64,000 bases of DNA from Mucilaginibacter pallidiroseus (lineage in GTDB: Bacteria > Bacteroidota > Bacteroidia > Sphingobacteriales > Sphingobacteriaceae). The notes beneath the pieces were generated by a model. The model had not been told where the DNA came from, did not search any database, and saw only the letters and a list, made by a program, of their open reading frames with translations. Within the stretch, counting starts at the first letter, position 1, and each line of letters begins with the position of its first letter. The stretch covers positions 62,001 to 126,000 of the forward strand of contig NZ_VOEJ01000003.1 in the NCBI RefSeq assembly GCF_007846085.1, written 5' to 3'. The position numbers were made by a program, and so were the translations under genes. This document shows, piece after piece, positions 1 to 7,275 of the stretch.

Positions 1-508
1 CTATAGCCGATTTGCGCAATTGTTTTATGGCAAGGCTGATATGATTTTCCACAGTTTTTGAAGAAAGGGATAGCATTTCTGCAATCTCTGCATTGGTAAG
101 ATGGTTAAAGCGGCTAAGCTTAAAAACCATTTTGCGCATAGGCGGCAAAAGCTCAATTGCCTTATTTACCTGGGTTAATGTATCGCGGTCGGCAATCCGG
201 TCACTATTATCAGCAGTGATAGTTTGCTCGAGCTGGTTGATGTAATTATTCCGCACCGCATCTTTACGCAACTCATCTATCAATATGGTTCGTGCTATTC
301 TGAATAACTGTACGTCAATTGGAAATTGTTCGGAAATATTAAGCCTGCTGTTCCATAGTTTTATGAAGGTAAGCTGCACAACTTCCTCGGCAATGTATGA
401 TGATGATGACTTGCTTACCAGGTAGGCATACAGTTTTGCATGGTATTGAAAGTACACCATTTTAAAGGTTGTTAAACAACCTTCTTTAATTGCAACCAGG
501 TTTTCCAT
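1..508 (-). CDS. ECF-type RNA polymerase sigma-70 factor, cut by the window edge
   Basis: An open frame runs leftward from an ATG at 508 to the window edge with no stop, so the last residues are missing. The 169 visible codons start MENLVAIKEGC and show the two ECF sigma domains. A region 2-like helix (residues about 25-60, with YIAEEVVQ and FIKLW) contacts core polymerase and the -10 element. A region 4 helix-turn-helix near the end (LTNAEIAEMLSLSSKTVENH) contacts the -35 element. Sigma factors of this Bacteroidota type usually sit beside a FecR anti-sigma factor and a SusC/SusD pair. That partner would lie left of the window and cannot be seen, so the target is unknown. Confidence 0.88.
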   Translation of the reverse strand, partial: MENLVAIKEGCLTTFKMVYFQYHAKLYAYLVSKSSSSYIAEEVVQLTFIKLWNSRLNISEQFPIDVQLFRIARTILIDELRKDAVRNNYINQLEQTITADNSDRIADRDTLTQVNKAIELLPPMRKMVFKLSRFNHLTNAEIAEMLSLSSKTVENHISLAIKQLRKSAI

Positions 509-691
509 GTGTCGCAAAGATTTGCCTTTGGTGTTACTTTACCTTTGTATGCGCGTTAGCTTATTGTTAATTATTATGCGCGGGCAAATACATCTTCTTA
601 AATTAAGCCAGGCAAGTTACTTCCTATAGGCACAAAAACCTTGGCTTTCGGCTATCTACGCTTGTTACACTAAAAATTAATGGTACTGATT

Positions 692-1234
692 TTAGCGTTC
701 ATGCTTTGTCCATACCAGTTTGCTAACGTCGTACCCTAAGCTTTGGGCTTGTTTTAAGTAATCAGTAACTACAGCCGGTGGCATAGTTTTTTCGCGCGAC
801 AATAGCCATAGATATTTTAAATTGTTTCCGGCAATCATAGCATACTTATAGTCCTTATCAATCGCAATTACATTGTAACCAGCATAAAATGGCCCAAAGA
901 ATGAAACTTTCAAACGTGCGAGATCGGTGCCTTTAACAAACTTAGCTTTACCAACACTTTGTTTCCACTCCTTTTTAACGTAATCATAACCTCGATTGTC
1001 AACACGTATATCGCCATTGGGCTTAAGCGAATAATTAGCGGTTACATTGCTTAAATTCTTTTCGAATTTAAAATCCATCCGGCATATCTCGTACCACTTA
1101 CCCAGGTAGCGCTCTTTATAAAAAGGCTGTACCGCATTAGCCCCTTTCGGGATTGAAGCACATGATGACAGACCAACAATTAGGGCAGCGGCACCTATAC
1201 CAGCAAGGCCTATTTGCCATTTTTGTATTTTCAT
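692..1234 (-). CDS. blc: Lipocalin family lipoprotein (Blc-like)
   Basis: A 180-residue protein with an N-terminal hydrophobic segment and a lipobox (LSSC, Cys25), so it is predicted to be an outer-membrane lipoprotein. The lipocalin signature GKWYEI lies at 45-50 and a second conserved strand reads YLWLLSR near residue 142. The length and both motifs match bacterial lipocalins of the Blc type, which bind lysophospholipids or fatty acids and are linked to envelope maintenance under stress. It stands alone between an ECF sigma factor and a terminator. The fold assignment is firm; the ligand is inferred from the family. Confidence 0.88.
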   Translation of the reverse strand: MKIQKWQIGLAGIGAAALIVGLSSCASIPKGANAVQPFYKERYLGKWYEICRMDFKFEKNLSNVTANYSLKPNGDIRVDNRGYDYVKKEWKQSVGKAKFVKGTDLARLKVSFFGPFYAGYNVIAIDKDYKYAMIAGNNLKYLWLLSREKTMPPAVVTDYLKQAQSLGYDVSKLVWTKHER

Positions 1235-1302
1235 TATTGAGCAACCTGCTGCGGCAAATTTTGTTTCTGCTTATTCAATAATCATCGGTAAATTACATAC
1301 AT

Positions 1303-1349
1303 AAAAATGCCATCACTAACATTCCTAAATTGTTAACGATGGCATTTTT
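1303..1349 (-). terminator. Intrinsic terminator after the alpha/beta hydrolase
   Basis: A perfect 12-bp inverted repeat (AAAAATGCCATC at 1303-1314, its complement at 1338-1349) surrounds a 23-nt loop. Read leftward it ends in a run of T. It lies 18 bp past the stop of the hydrolase at 1367. Confidence 0.8.
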
Positions 1350-1366
1350 GTAACTTATATCTTAAA

Positions 1367-2140
1367 TTATTTACCTTCAGCGGCGGCTTCAATAACTGCT
1401 GCAACCGCTTTAGGCTGTGTAAGGTACAAGGTATGGCCACCTGTTATATGCGTTACTTTAGCTTTTGAGCGTGCAAACATTGTATCTTCAAGGCCCATGT
1501 TTACTACCTCATCATTTGATGGTTTTATCGCGTAAACTGGTTTATTTTTCCATGCAGTGATAGTTACTTTGTCAGTAAAAGCTTTAACAGTTAGTGGAAT
1601 TTGTGAATCATACATAAAATCAGCTTTTTCTTTGGTTTCGCCTTTGGCAAACGTCTCCCAGAAAGTTTCTTTTGCTAAGTAAACGTTACCTTTTGCGTCG
1701 GGAGGTAAAATACCTTTGGGCTGGTCTTTAACCCTTTGCACAAGGTCAAGCGTCGATTCCCCTTCATCAGGTATAAATGCAGCTACATACACCAGGCTTT
1801 TTACATTGTCTGCAGACCCGGCCTGTGTTATAACCGTACCGCCCCAGGAATGTCCTACCAATACAACAGGGCCCTTTTGGCGTTCTAAAGCGTTAGTGGT
1901 TGCCGTTACATCATCGGCTAACGAGCTTGTTGGATTTTGCACAAGCGTAATATTGTAACCATCTTTTACCAGTATTTTATAAACAGGCTCCCAACCAGAC
2001 GCATCCGCAAACGCGCCATGTACTATTACAATATTTTTTATTTTGGATGTTTGAGCCTTGCCTGTAAAGGGATTACAAACAATTGATAAAATTGCCACTG
2101 CTACAGCGGCAATACTTTTGATAGATAAATTTGCTTTCAT
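1367..2140 (-). CDS. Secreted alpha/beta hydrolase
   Basis: The ATG at 2140 is preferred over an in-frame GTG at 2161 because it places a clean signal peptide at the N terminus, ending near GKA-QT. The 257-residue product has an oxyanion-region VHGAF motif, a nucleophile elbow GHSWGG (Ser98 with this start), a probable acid in SNDEVV and a C-terminal GGHTLYL with the catalytic His at about 236. This is the EstC/salicylate-esterase-like group of small alpha/beta hydrolases. Because it is exported, it probably acts on an ester in the periplasm. The substrate cannot be told from sequence. It is monocistronic, with its own terminator at 1303-1349. Confidence 0.85.
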   Translation of the reverse strand: MKANLSIKSIAAVAVAILSIVCNPFTGKAQTSKIKNIVIVHGAFADASGWEPVYKILVKDGYNITLVQNPTSSLADDVTATTNALERQKGPVVLVGHSWGGTVITQAGSADNVKSLVYVAAFIPDEGESTLDLVQRVKDQPKGILPPDAKGNVYLAKETFWETFAKGETKEKADFMYDSQIPLTVKAFTDKVTITAWKNKPVYAIKPSNDEVVNMGLEDTMFARSKAKVTHITGGHTLYLTQPKAVAAVIEAAAEGK

Positions 2141-2272
2141 GTTTTTGATTATTTGGAACACAATAATCTACAAACATGCCCATCATTAACTCATTGATAA
2201 TTAATCAGATATCAAATCCTTTAATAAATATCTATAACTATATAACGTCAATTTACTATCCTTACAAGTACG

Positions 2273-4009
2273 TTAAAAATGCTTTCGGTTTAAGCCAAGC
2301 CTTTTAATTTTTGAATTGAGTGTTGTGGCAGGAACACCCAACAGTTTAGCTGCTCCTGACGGTCCGGAAATTTTTCCCTTGCATAAGGTTAAAACATCGA
2401 ATATGTGATCGCGCTCATTTTCATCGATGGTTTTTACTTTCTGAGGCTTCCCATTTTTGTCGTTCAGGGTCTTTTCATGGGTAGGTAATGGAATTTCATT
2501 CACAACCTTACCTTTGTTCAATAGCACTTGCCGCTCAATCAGGTGCTCCATTTCCCTGACATTACCCGGCCATGCATAATTCCGCATCTGTTTGAGAACC
2601 CCATTGGTAAATCCTTTAATGTCTTTCTTTGCCTTTCGGGAATATTTGTGTAGAAAATGTACTGCAAGCAGCGGTATATCCTCTGTACGTTGCTTAAGCG
2701 CAGGGAGATGAATTGGGAAAACATTGAGGCGGAAGTAAAGATCTTGCCTGAAAAAGCCTTTTTTTACCTCTTCAGCTAAATCCCGATTGGTGGCAGAAAT
2801 AATCCTGACATCGGTTTTAATGGTTGCCTTGCCCCCTACTCTTTCAATTTCTTTTTCCTGAAGCGCCCGTAGTAATTTTACCTGCAACTCTAACTGCAGC
2901 TCTCCTATTTCGTCAAGAAAAAGTGTACCGCCGTTGGCCAGTTCAAACTTACCAATCCGTTTATCCATCGCACCGGTAAACGCTCCTCTCTCGTGTCCGA
3001 ACAACTCGCTTTCTATCAGGTTTGGCGGAACAGCAGCACAATTTACCATAACCAAAGGCTTTCCGCTACGGTCAGAGCAGTTATGTATTGCCTTTGCAAC
3101 CATCTCCTTCCCTGTTCCGGTTTCACCAAGAATAAGCACGGTAGATTCTGACGCAGCCACTCTATCTATTAATGAAAAAACCTTTTTCATTTCGGGGCAT
3201 TCTCCAATAATTCCTTCGTAATTTCCCGCAAACCGTTCGTCGGTTGATAGTAGTGCTTCTTCATCAGAATGACTATTATGAACCACCATGTTATCAAGCT
3301 GGAATTTTAGCCTTTGATATGCAACCGGGAACACGCTTTCGCAACGAGCAAAAAAAGAATCGAGGGTTGAAGATTGTTCAATTGCATCAATCTGCTTTTT
3401 AAGGTTATTAAATTCTACAGGATCCCCATCTGATTGAGCGTGCATTTTATCTTTTAACTGCCTGGCATCTTCTATTTTAAACAAAACAACGTCTAATAAA
3501 AGGTCGGCTATTATGCTAAAAAAACGCAAGCACTCGGTGTCTAACTGTCTTGATTTATTATGGAGGCCAATTGTCCCTATTAACGTGTTGTTAACCTCGA
3601 GCGGCAAATAGCAATGATAATGGTAATCAGCGGTACGCCCAACATTATGGTTGTTTCTCGCTTCCAGCTTCCATTCTTCCATTGTTTTAAGCACAGGATA
3701 GGAAAATTGTGCAATGATTTTTTGTATAGACGTAATTGGCGTTGGTACGTCGATAAATTGAAAGTTTGGCCGGCCTTCGTCAAAGTCGTATTCTGATAAA
3801 TAAGACTCTTTGATAAGGTTCATTTCGGGATCGTAAAGCACCACGTTAATGCAGTCAATCGAAAAAAGCGGGTGGAGCTTAGAAAAAATCGCCTTTAAAA
3901 AATCAGTAGTAGCTAACCGATTTTTAAGCGTGTAGGCACCGTCGCTGAGCGCGACAATATCATCTAAAAGGGTTTCATCAATAGTTTTAAAAGGCTGCTT
4001 TTCAGTCAT
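2273..4009 (-). CDS. Sigma-54-dependent activator with GAF-like sensor (enhancer-binding protein)
   Basis: A 578-residue three-part activator. Residues about 20-180 form a GAF-like sensor domain with no receiver domain. Residues about 265-500 form the AAA+ domain with Walker A GETGTGKE (295-302), the sigma-54 contact loop GAFTGA (342-347) and Walker B GGTLFLDEIGEL. The C-terminal 60 residues form a Fis-type helix-turn-helix (GAAKLLGVPATTLNSKIK). Such proteins bind upstream sites and hydrolyse ATP to open sigma-54 promoters. It is divergent from the seven-gene cluster that starts at 4494, where a -24/-12-like element sits, so it is the likely regulator of that cluster. The signal sensed by the GAF domain is unknown. 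Its AAA+ and HTH parts closely resemble those of the regulator at 13260. Confidence 0.92.
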   Translation of the reverse strand: MTEKQPFKTIDETLLDDIVALSDGAYTLKNRLATTDFLKAIFSKLHPLFSIDCINVVLYDPEMNLIKESYLSEYDFDEGRPNFQFIDVPTPITSIQKIIAQFSYPVLKTMEEWKLEARNNHNVGRTADYHYHCYLPLEVNNTLIGTIGLHNKSRQLDTECLRFFSIIADLLLDVVLFKIEDARQLKDKMHAQSDGDPVEFNNLKKQIDAIEQSSTLDSFFARCESVFPVAYQRLKFQLDNMVVHNSHSDEEALLSTDERFAGNYEGIIGECPEMKKVFSLIDRVAASESTVLILGETGTGKEMVAKAIHNCSDRSGKPLVMVNCAAVPPNLIESELFGHERGAFTGAMDKRIGKFELANGGTLFLDEIGELQLELQVKLLRALQEKEIERVGGKATIKTDVRIISATNRDLAEEVKKGFFRQDLYFRLNVFPIHLPALKQRTEDIPLLAVHFLHKYSRKAKKDIKGFTNGVLKQMRNYAWPGNVREMEHLIERQVLLNKGKVVNEIPLPTHEKTLNDKNGKPQKVKTIDENERDHIFDVLTLCKGKISGPSGAAKLLGVPATTLNSKIKRLGLNRKHF

Positions 4010-4042
4010 TACTTAATTCCTAAAGTTAACTTCCTAATAAAA

Positions 4043-4074
4043 CAAATTTACAAATTAACTTTCTTTTGCAGCAA
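4043..4074 (-). promoter_or_regulatory. Housekeeping-type Bacteroidota promoter for the sigma-54 activator
   Basis: On the minus strand a perfect -7 box TAAATTTG (4043-4050) follows a TTG -33 element (4072-4074) after 21 bp. This matches the Bacteroidota consensus TTTG-N19-21-TANNTTTG. Transcription would start near 4037, about 28 nt before the ATG at 4009. Confidence 0.55.
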
Positions 4075-4452
4075 GGGCACTATCTATAGATGATACGCAA
4101 TACTTCAAAAGCAAAAAAATAAACCCTGAAAGCGATAATCTGCAGGGTATTGTTTTGAAGAAAATTAACAGGTGAACCTTTTACAACCCCGTCCTCTTTT
4201 TTAACTGATTTTAATATGATTTTCATGGCTTTGAACTTTGCCACCATAGTCCAATTTAAATGCCTCGTATTTAACTAGCTAGCTTACAGTAATTTATAAT
4301 TTAAATAACTTTCTGACGTAAACGAAATACAGCAAATTTATGAGGGCATCAGCTTTGCCCACAAACAAGGCTGCATCGTTAATTTACGAAATATCATGAG
4401 TTGAAAACTTCATATTTCAACATAAACAATTGTTTATCAATTCATTATTCCG

Positions 4453-4469
4453 TTGGCACCTTTAATGTT
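4453..4469 (+). promoter_or_regulatory. Candidate sigma-54 (-24/-12) promoter of the seven-gene cluster
   Basis: TTGGCACCTTTAATGTT matches the -24 half of the consensus (TTGGCAC) exactly. At the right distance the -12 half reads ATGTT rather than TTGCA, so the GC doublet is GT. It lies 24 bp before the ATG at 4494 and is divergent from a sigma-54 activator gene. The context is supportive, but the -12 mismatch keeps this tentative. Confidence 0.45.
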
Positions 4470-4493
4470 AAAGTCTGGTTAAAAGTAAATTTT

Positions 4494-5126
4494 ATGAAAC
4501 CATCACCAGACTTACTAACACCACAAAATCACACTTTAGTACTTATTGATTATGAAAGCCAAATGGCTTTTGCAACTAAAAGTATATCCATAAGCGAGTT
4601 GCGTACCAATACTGCTATCATATCAGGTGCGTCAAAAATATTTGGCGTGGAAACGATAATTACAACCGTTGCCGAAGAATCTTTCAGCGGGCCGGTGTTC
4701 CCTGAGGTTGAAGAGTTTTACCCGCAAGTGGCATCAAATTATATCGACCGCACATCAATGAACACATGGGAAGATGAAGCTGCGTACAAGGCCATCACAG
4801 GCAAGGGCAAAAAGAAACTTGTTTTGGCCGGACTGTGGACGGGAGTTTGCATTGTTGGCCCCGCTTTATCTGCCATCACAGAAGGTTACGACGTTTATGT
4901 AATTACAGATGCTTGCGGGGACGTTAGTGCAGAGGCTCATGAACGCGCAGTACAACGCATGATACAATTTGGCGCAAAACCAATAACCTCGGTACAGTAT
5001 TTACTGGAGCTACAACGCGATTGGGCCCGCCAGGAAACCTACAAGGCCGTAACAGATTTAATGAAAAGGTTTGGCGGGGCATACGGGTTAGGCATACAGT
5101 ACAGCCATCGCATGCTTGCTCATTAA
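4494..5126 (+). CDS. Isochorismatase-family cysteine hydrolase (YcaC-like)
   Basis: The ATG at 4494 is chosen because the family match begins there; a longer in-frame frame from 4401 would run across the promoter-like element. The 210-residue protein shows the nucleophile context of the family: Asp19 in LIDYE, an RTSMNTWED segment, and the catalytic Cys119 in WTGVCIVGPALSA. It ends with the typical QRDWARQETY tail of YcaC-type hydrolases. No signal peptide is present, so it acts in the cytoplasm. Known members cleave amides or related bonds and many have unknown substrates. It is the first gene of a tightly spaced seven-gene cluster, 47 bp ahead of the outer-membrane barrel gene. Confidence 0.85.
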   Translation: MKPSPDLLTPQNHTLVLIDYESQMAFATKSISISELRTNTAIISGASKIFGVETIITTVAEESFSGPVFPEVEEFYPQVASNYIDRTSMNTWEDEAAYKAITGKGKKKLVLAGLWTGVCIVGPALSAITEGYDVYVITDACGDVSAEAHERAVQRMIQFGAKPITSVQYLLELQRDWARQETYKAVTDLMKRFGGAYGLGIQYSHRMLAH

Positions 5127-5173
5127 ATTATTTCATTATACATCAAATCATACGGCATAATCAACACCCATTA

Positions 5174-6544
5174 GTGAAAAAGGCTTTACTCATGCTGGCT
5201 TTGGTAATATCTTTTCGTTCAACTGCGGTACTGGCTCAATCGTTCAAGTTAATGCGGTTTGATGAGGATTACGGTGCGTTTAAAAACGATACTTCAGCAA
5301 AGCTTTATGATAAGGTTAAATACCTGGCGCTTACGAAAGACCGAAATGTGTATTTGTCATTAGGGGGAGAACTACGATACGAGTACGCCGGTAAATTTGA
5401 CGAGAACTGGATTGCACATCAAGGTTATAATTATAGCTTTTTACAGCGCTACTCGTTACATAGCAATTTGCAGATTGGTAAACGTTTGCGTGTGTTTGCG
5501 CAACTAAATAGCGCGATTGAAAACGGCAGCAAGTACGGGCCCGCCCCTGTTGACGAAGACAAACTGAATGTACAAAACCTTTTTATTGAAGGCAAACTAT
5601 GCGATAGTGATAAGCAGTCGTTATCGTTACGTGTTGGCCGACAAGAGCTTAATTATGGCACAGGCAGGCTAATATCAGTAAGGGAAGGCACAAATGCCCG
5701 CTTGTACTTCACCGGAGCTAAGGCGATGTATCGTTCACCAAATTTTACACTCGACGCTTTTGTAATGATGGCAGACAATGTATACCCTGGAGTATTTGAT
5801 AACAAATCTACTTATAAAGCAAATTTATGGGGCGCCTATTCGTCACTCATTATACCCAAAGGGGGCAATTTCGACTTTTATTACCTGGGGGTTGCCAATG
5901 CTGATAAGGAGTTTGAAGATGGCCAGGCCCAGGAAATAAGGCATACCGTAGCAACCCGCTACTGGAGATATGGTGGCGGGTTTATATATAATCTTGAGGG
6001 CGCGTACCAATTTGGCACATTCGGCACAAGTAGAATTAACGCGTGGACAGCAGCCATAGATGTAGGATATGTGTTTAATGATATGAAGGGAAAACCAAGC
6101 ATCAACCTTCGTAACGATTACATATCCGGCGATATGCGAAAGGGCGATGGCAAGCTGCAAACGTTTAACCCGCTATACCCGCGCGGTGGGTACTTTGGCT
6201 TCAACCCCCTTATCGGGCCGGTCAATCTTATTGATTTACACCCGTACGCAACTATCAGTATCGCTCAAGGGTGCATGCTGCAGGCAGATGTTGTTTATAA
6301 CTGGCGGTATTCTGTTAATGATGGGTTATACCGGCCAAGTGGAAACTTCAACCTGCCGGGCTCAGGCTCTGCGAAAAAATATATCGGCACCACTTACCTG
6401 GCAAGTGCAGATTATCAGTTAAGTAAGTTTTTTTCAGTCAGTACAGGTGCGCAATATTTTAAAACAGGCCCATTTATAAAAGACGTGGTAACCCCTACAG
6501 CCAATTCCTGGTTCTTTAATACTCAAATTACATTTAAATTTTAA
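5174..6544 (+). CDS. Alginate-export (AlgE-like) outer-membrane beta-barrel
   Basis: The best start is GTG at 5174 (VKKALLMLALV), because it gives a complete signal peptide ending at about VLA-QS; an ATG at 5192 is possible. The frame stays open upstream into the hydrolase gene, which is not real coding. The mature part, about 430 residues, is rich in alternating aromatic and polar strands, opens with an ELRYEYAGKFDENW strand and ends in Phe (TQITFKF), the usual outer-membrane insertion signal. It resembles the alginate export domain family (PF13372), which in Bacteroidota often acts as a general small-molecule porin. Only 4 bp separate it from the next gene. Confidence 0.75.
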   Translation: MKKALLMLALVISFRSTAVLAQSFKLMRFDEDYGAFKNDTSAKLYDKVKYLALTKDRNVYLSLGGELRYEYAGKFDENWIAHQGYNYSFLQRYSLHSNLQIGKRLRVFAQLNSAIENGSKYGPAPVDEDKLNVQNLFIEGKLCDSDKQSLSLRVGRQELNYGTGRLISVREGTNARLYFTGAKAMYRSPNFTLDAFVMMADNVYPGVFDNKSTYKANLWGAYSSLIIPKGGNFDFYYLGVANADKEFEDGQAQEIRHTVATRYWRYGGGFIYNLEGAYQFGTFGTSRINAWTAAIDVGYVFNDMKGKPSINLRNDYISGDMRKGDGKLQTFNPLYPRGGYFGFNPLIGPVNLIDLHPYATISIAQGCMLQADVVYNWRYSVNDGLYRPSGNFNLPGSGSAKKYIGTTYLASADYQLSKFFSVSTGAQYFKTGPFIKDVVTPTANSWFFNTQITFKF

Positions 6545-6548
6545 GACA

Positions 6549-7268
6549 ATGAAAAACATTAAAAAACTGCTATTGAGCATTGTAGCGATCATAACCATAT
6601 CGTTAAATGTATATAGCCAAAACGCGAGTGAAAAGCTCACACCTATAAATACTTATAATGTGTTAGGTAATGCAAGCGGATTAACAATTGCCGCAAAGGT
6701 TCAAAGCCCATCTGCACAGGCTACGCCTCTTCAAATAATTTGTGTGTTTGAATATACCGAAGGTGACATTTTTAACTCGCCACCCGCTTTACCACGTAAT
6801 TTAAACGGTATGGTGCACGTAGATGAAGCATTGAAAGGCCTTATTACCGATTTAAGACAGAGCGGAAAATTTGCAGGCCACGCGTTTGAAACCCTTTTAA
6901 TTACACCTGCTGATAATAGTATACCTGCAAAAAAGCTACTACTTATCGGCCTTGGCGATCGCAAAAACTTCAACCCCGATTTGATGACGGAAGTAGGCAG
7001 AATAGGCATGAGAGAAGCTTTGCGCCTTGGTGTTAACAGTTACTCACATGCCAGCGATTTAAAAGATGCAGGTATTGATTCGCCAACCGGAACAGTTGCG
7101 GTAAACGTTGTAAAAGGCGCTCTTGACGCTTATGAAACCGAGAAGTATTTGCAATCAAAAGCTATGGCAAAAGCGCCAACTGTTAAGCAAGTCACCTTAT
7201 TAGCGGGCCCGGCATTTTTTACACCATCTGGTGATGCCGTCAAAAACTACCTGTCAACTCAAAAATAA
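6549..7268 (+). CDS. Secreted stand-alone M17 peptidase N-terminal-domain protein
   Basis: A 239-residue protein with a signal peptide (MKNIKKLLLSIVAIITISL, cleavage after YSQ). The mature part resembles only the N-terminal macro-like domain of leucyl aminopeptidases (M17). A central strand-turn reads KKLLLIGLGDR and is followed by a helix with EVGRIGMREALRLG. The metal-binding catalytic domain of M17 enzymes (the NTDAEGR region) is absent, so it should have no peptidase activity of its own. It sits between the barrel and the amidohydrolase with 4 and 7 bp gaps. A binding or sensing role outside the cytoplasm is plausible but is inference. Confidence 0.65.
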   Translation: MKNIKKLLLSIVAIITISLNVYSQNASEKLTPINTYNVLGNASGLTIAAKVQSPSAQATPLQIICVFEYTEGDIFNSPPALPRNLNGMVHVDEALKGLITDLRQSGKFAGHAFETLLITPADNSIPAKKLLLIGLGDRKNFNPDLMTEVGRIGMREALRLGVNSYSHASDLKDAGIDSPTGTVAVNVVKGALDAYETEKYLQSKAMAKAPTVKQVTLLAGPAFFTPSGDAVKNYLSTQK

Positions 7269-7275
7269 TATTGCC

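Larger units (their letters stand above)
4010..4493. other. Divergent intergenic region between the activator and its presumed target cluster
   Basis: No gene is supported in these 484 bases. They hold the leftward promoter at 4043-4074, a weak 6-bp hairpin (ACCCTG at 4123-4128 with its complement at 4143-4148) and the rightward -24/-12-like element at 4453-4469. The stretch between about 4150 and 4440 would be the place to expect upstream activator sites, but no clear repeated palindrome was recognised there. Confidence 0.5.

Noticed and set aside
5021..5173. Upstream extension of the barrel protein into the hydrolase gene
   Set aside because: The extension lies inside a well-supported gene and would bury the signal peptide; the GTG at 5174 is a better start.
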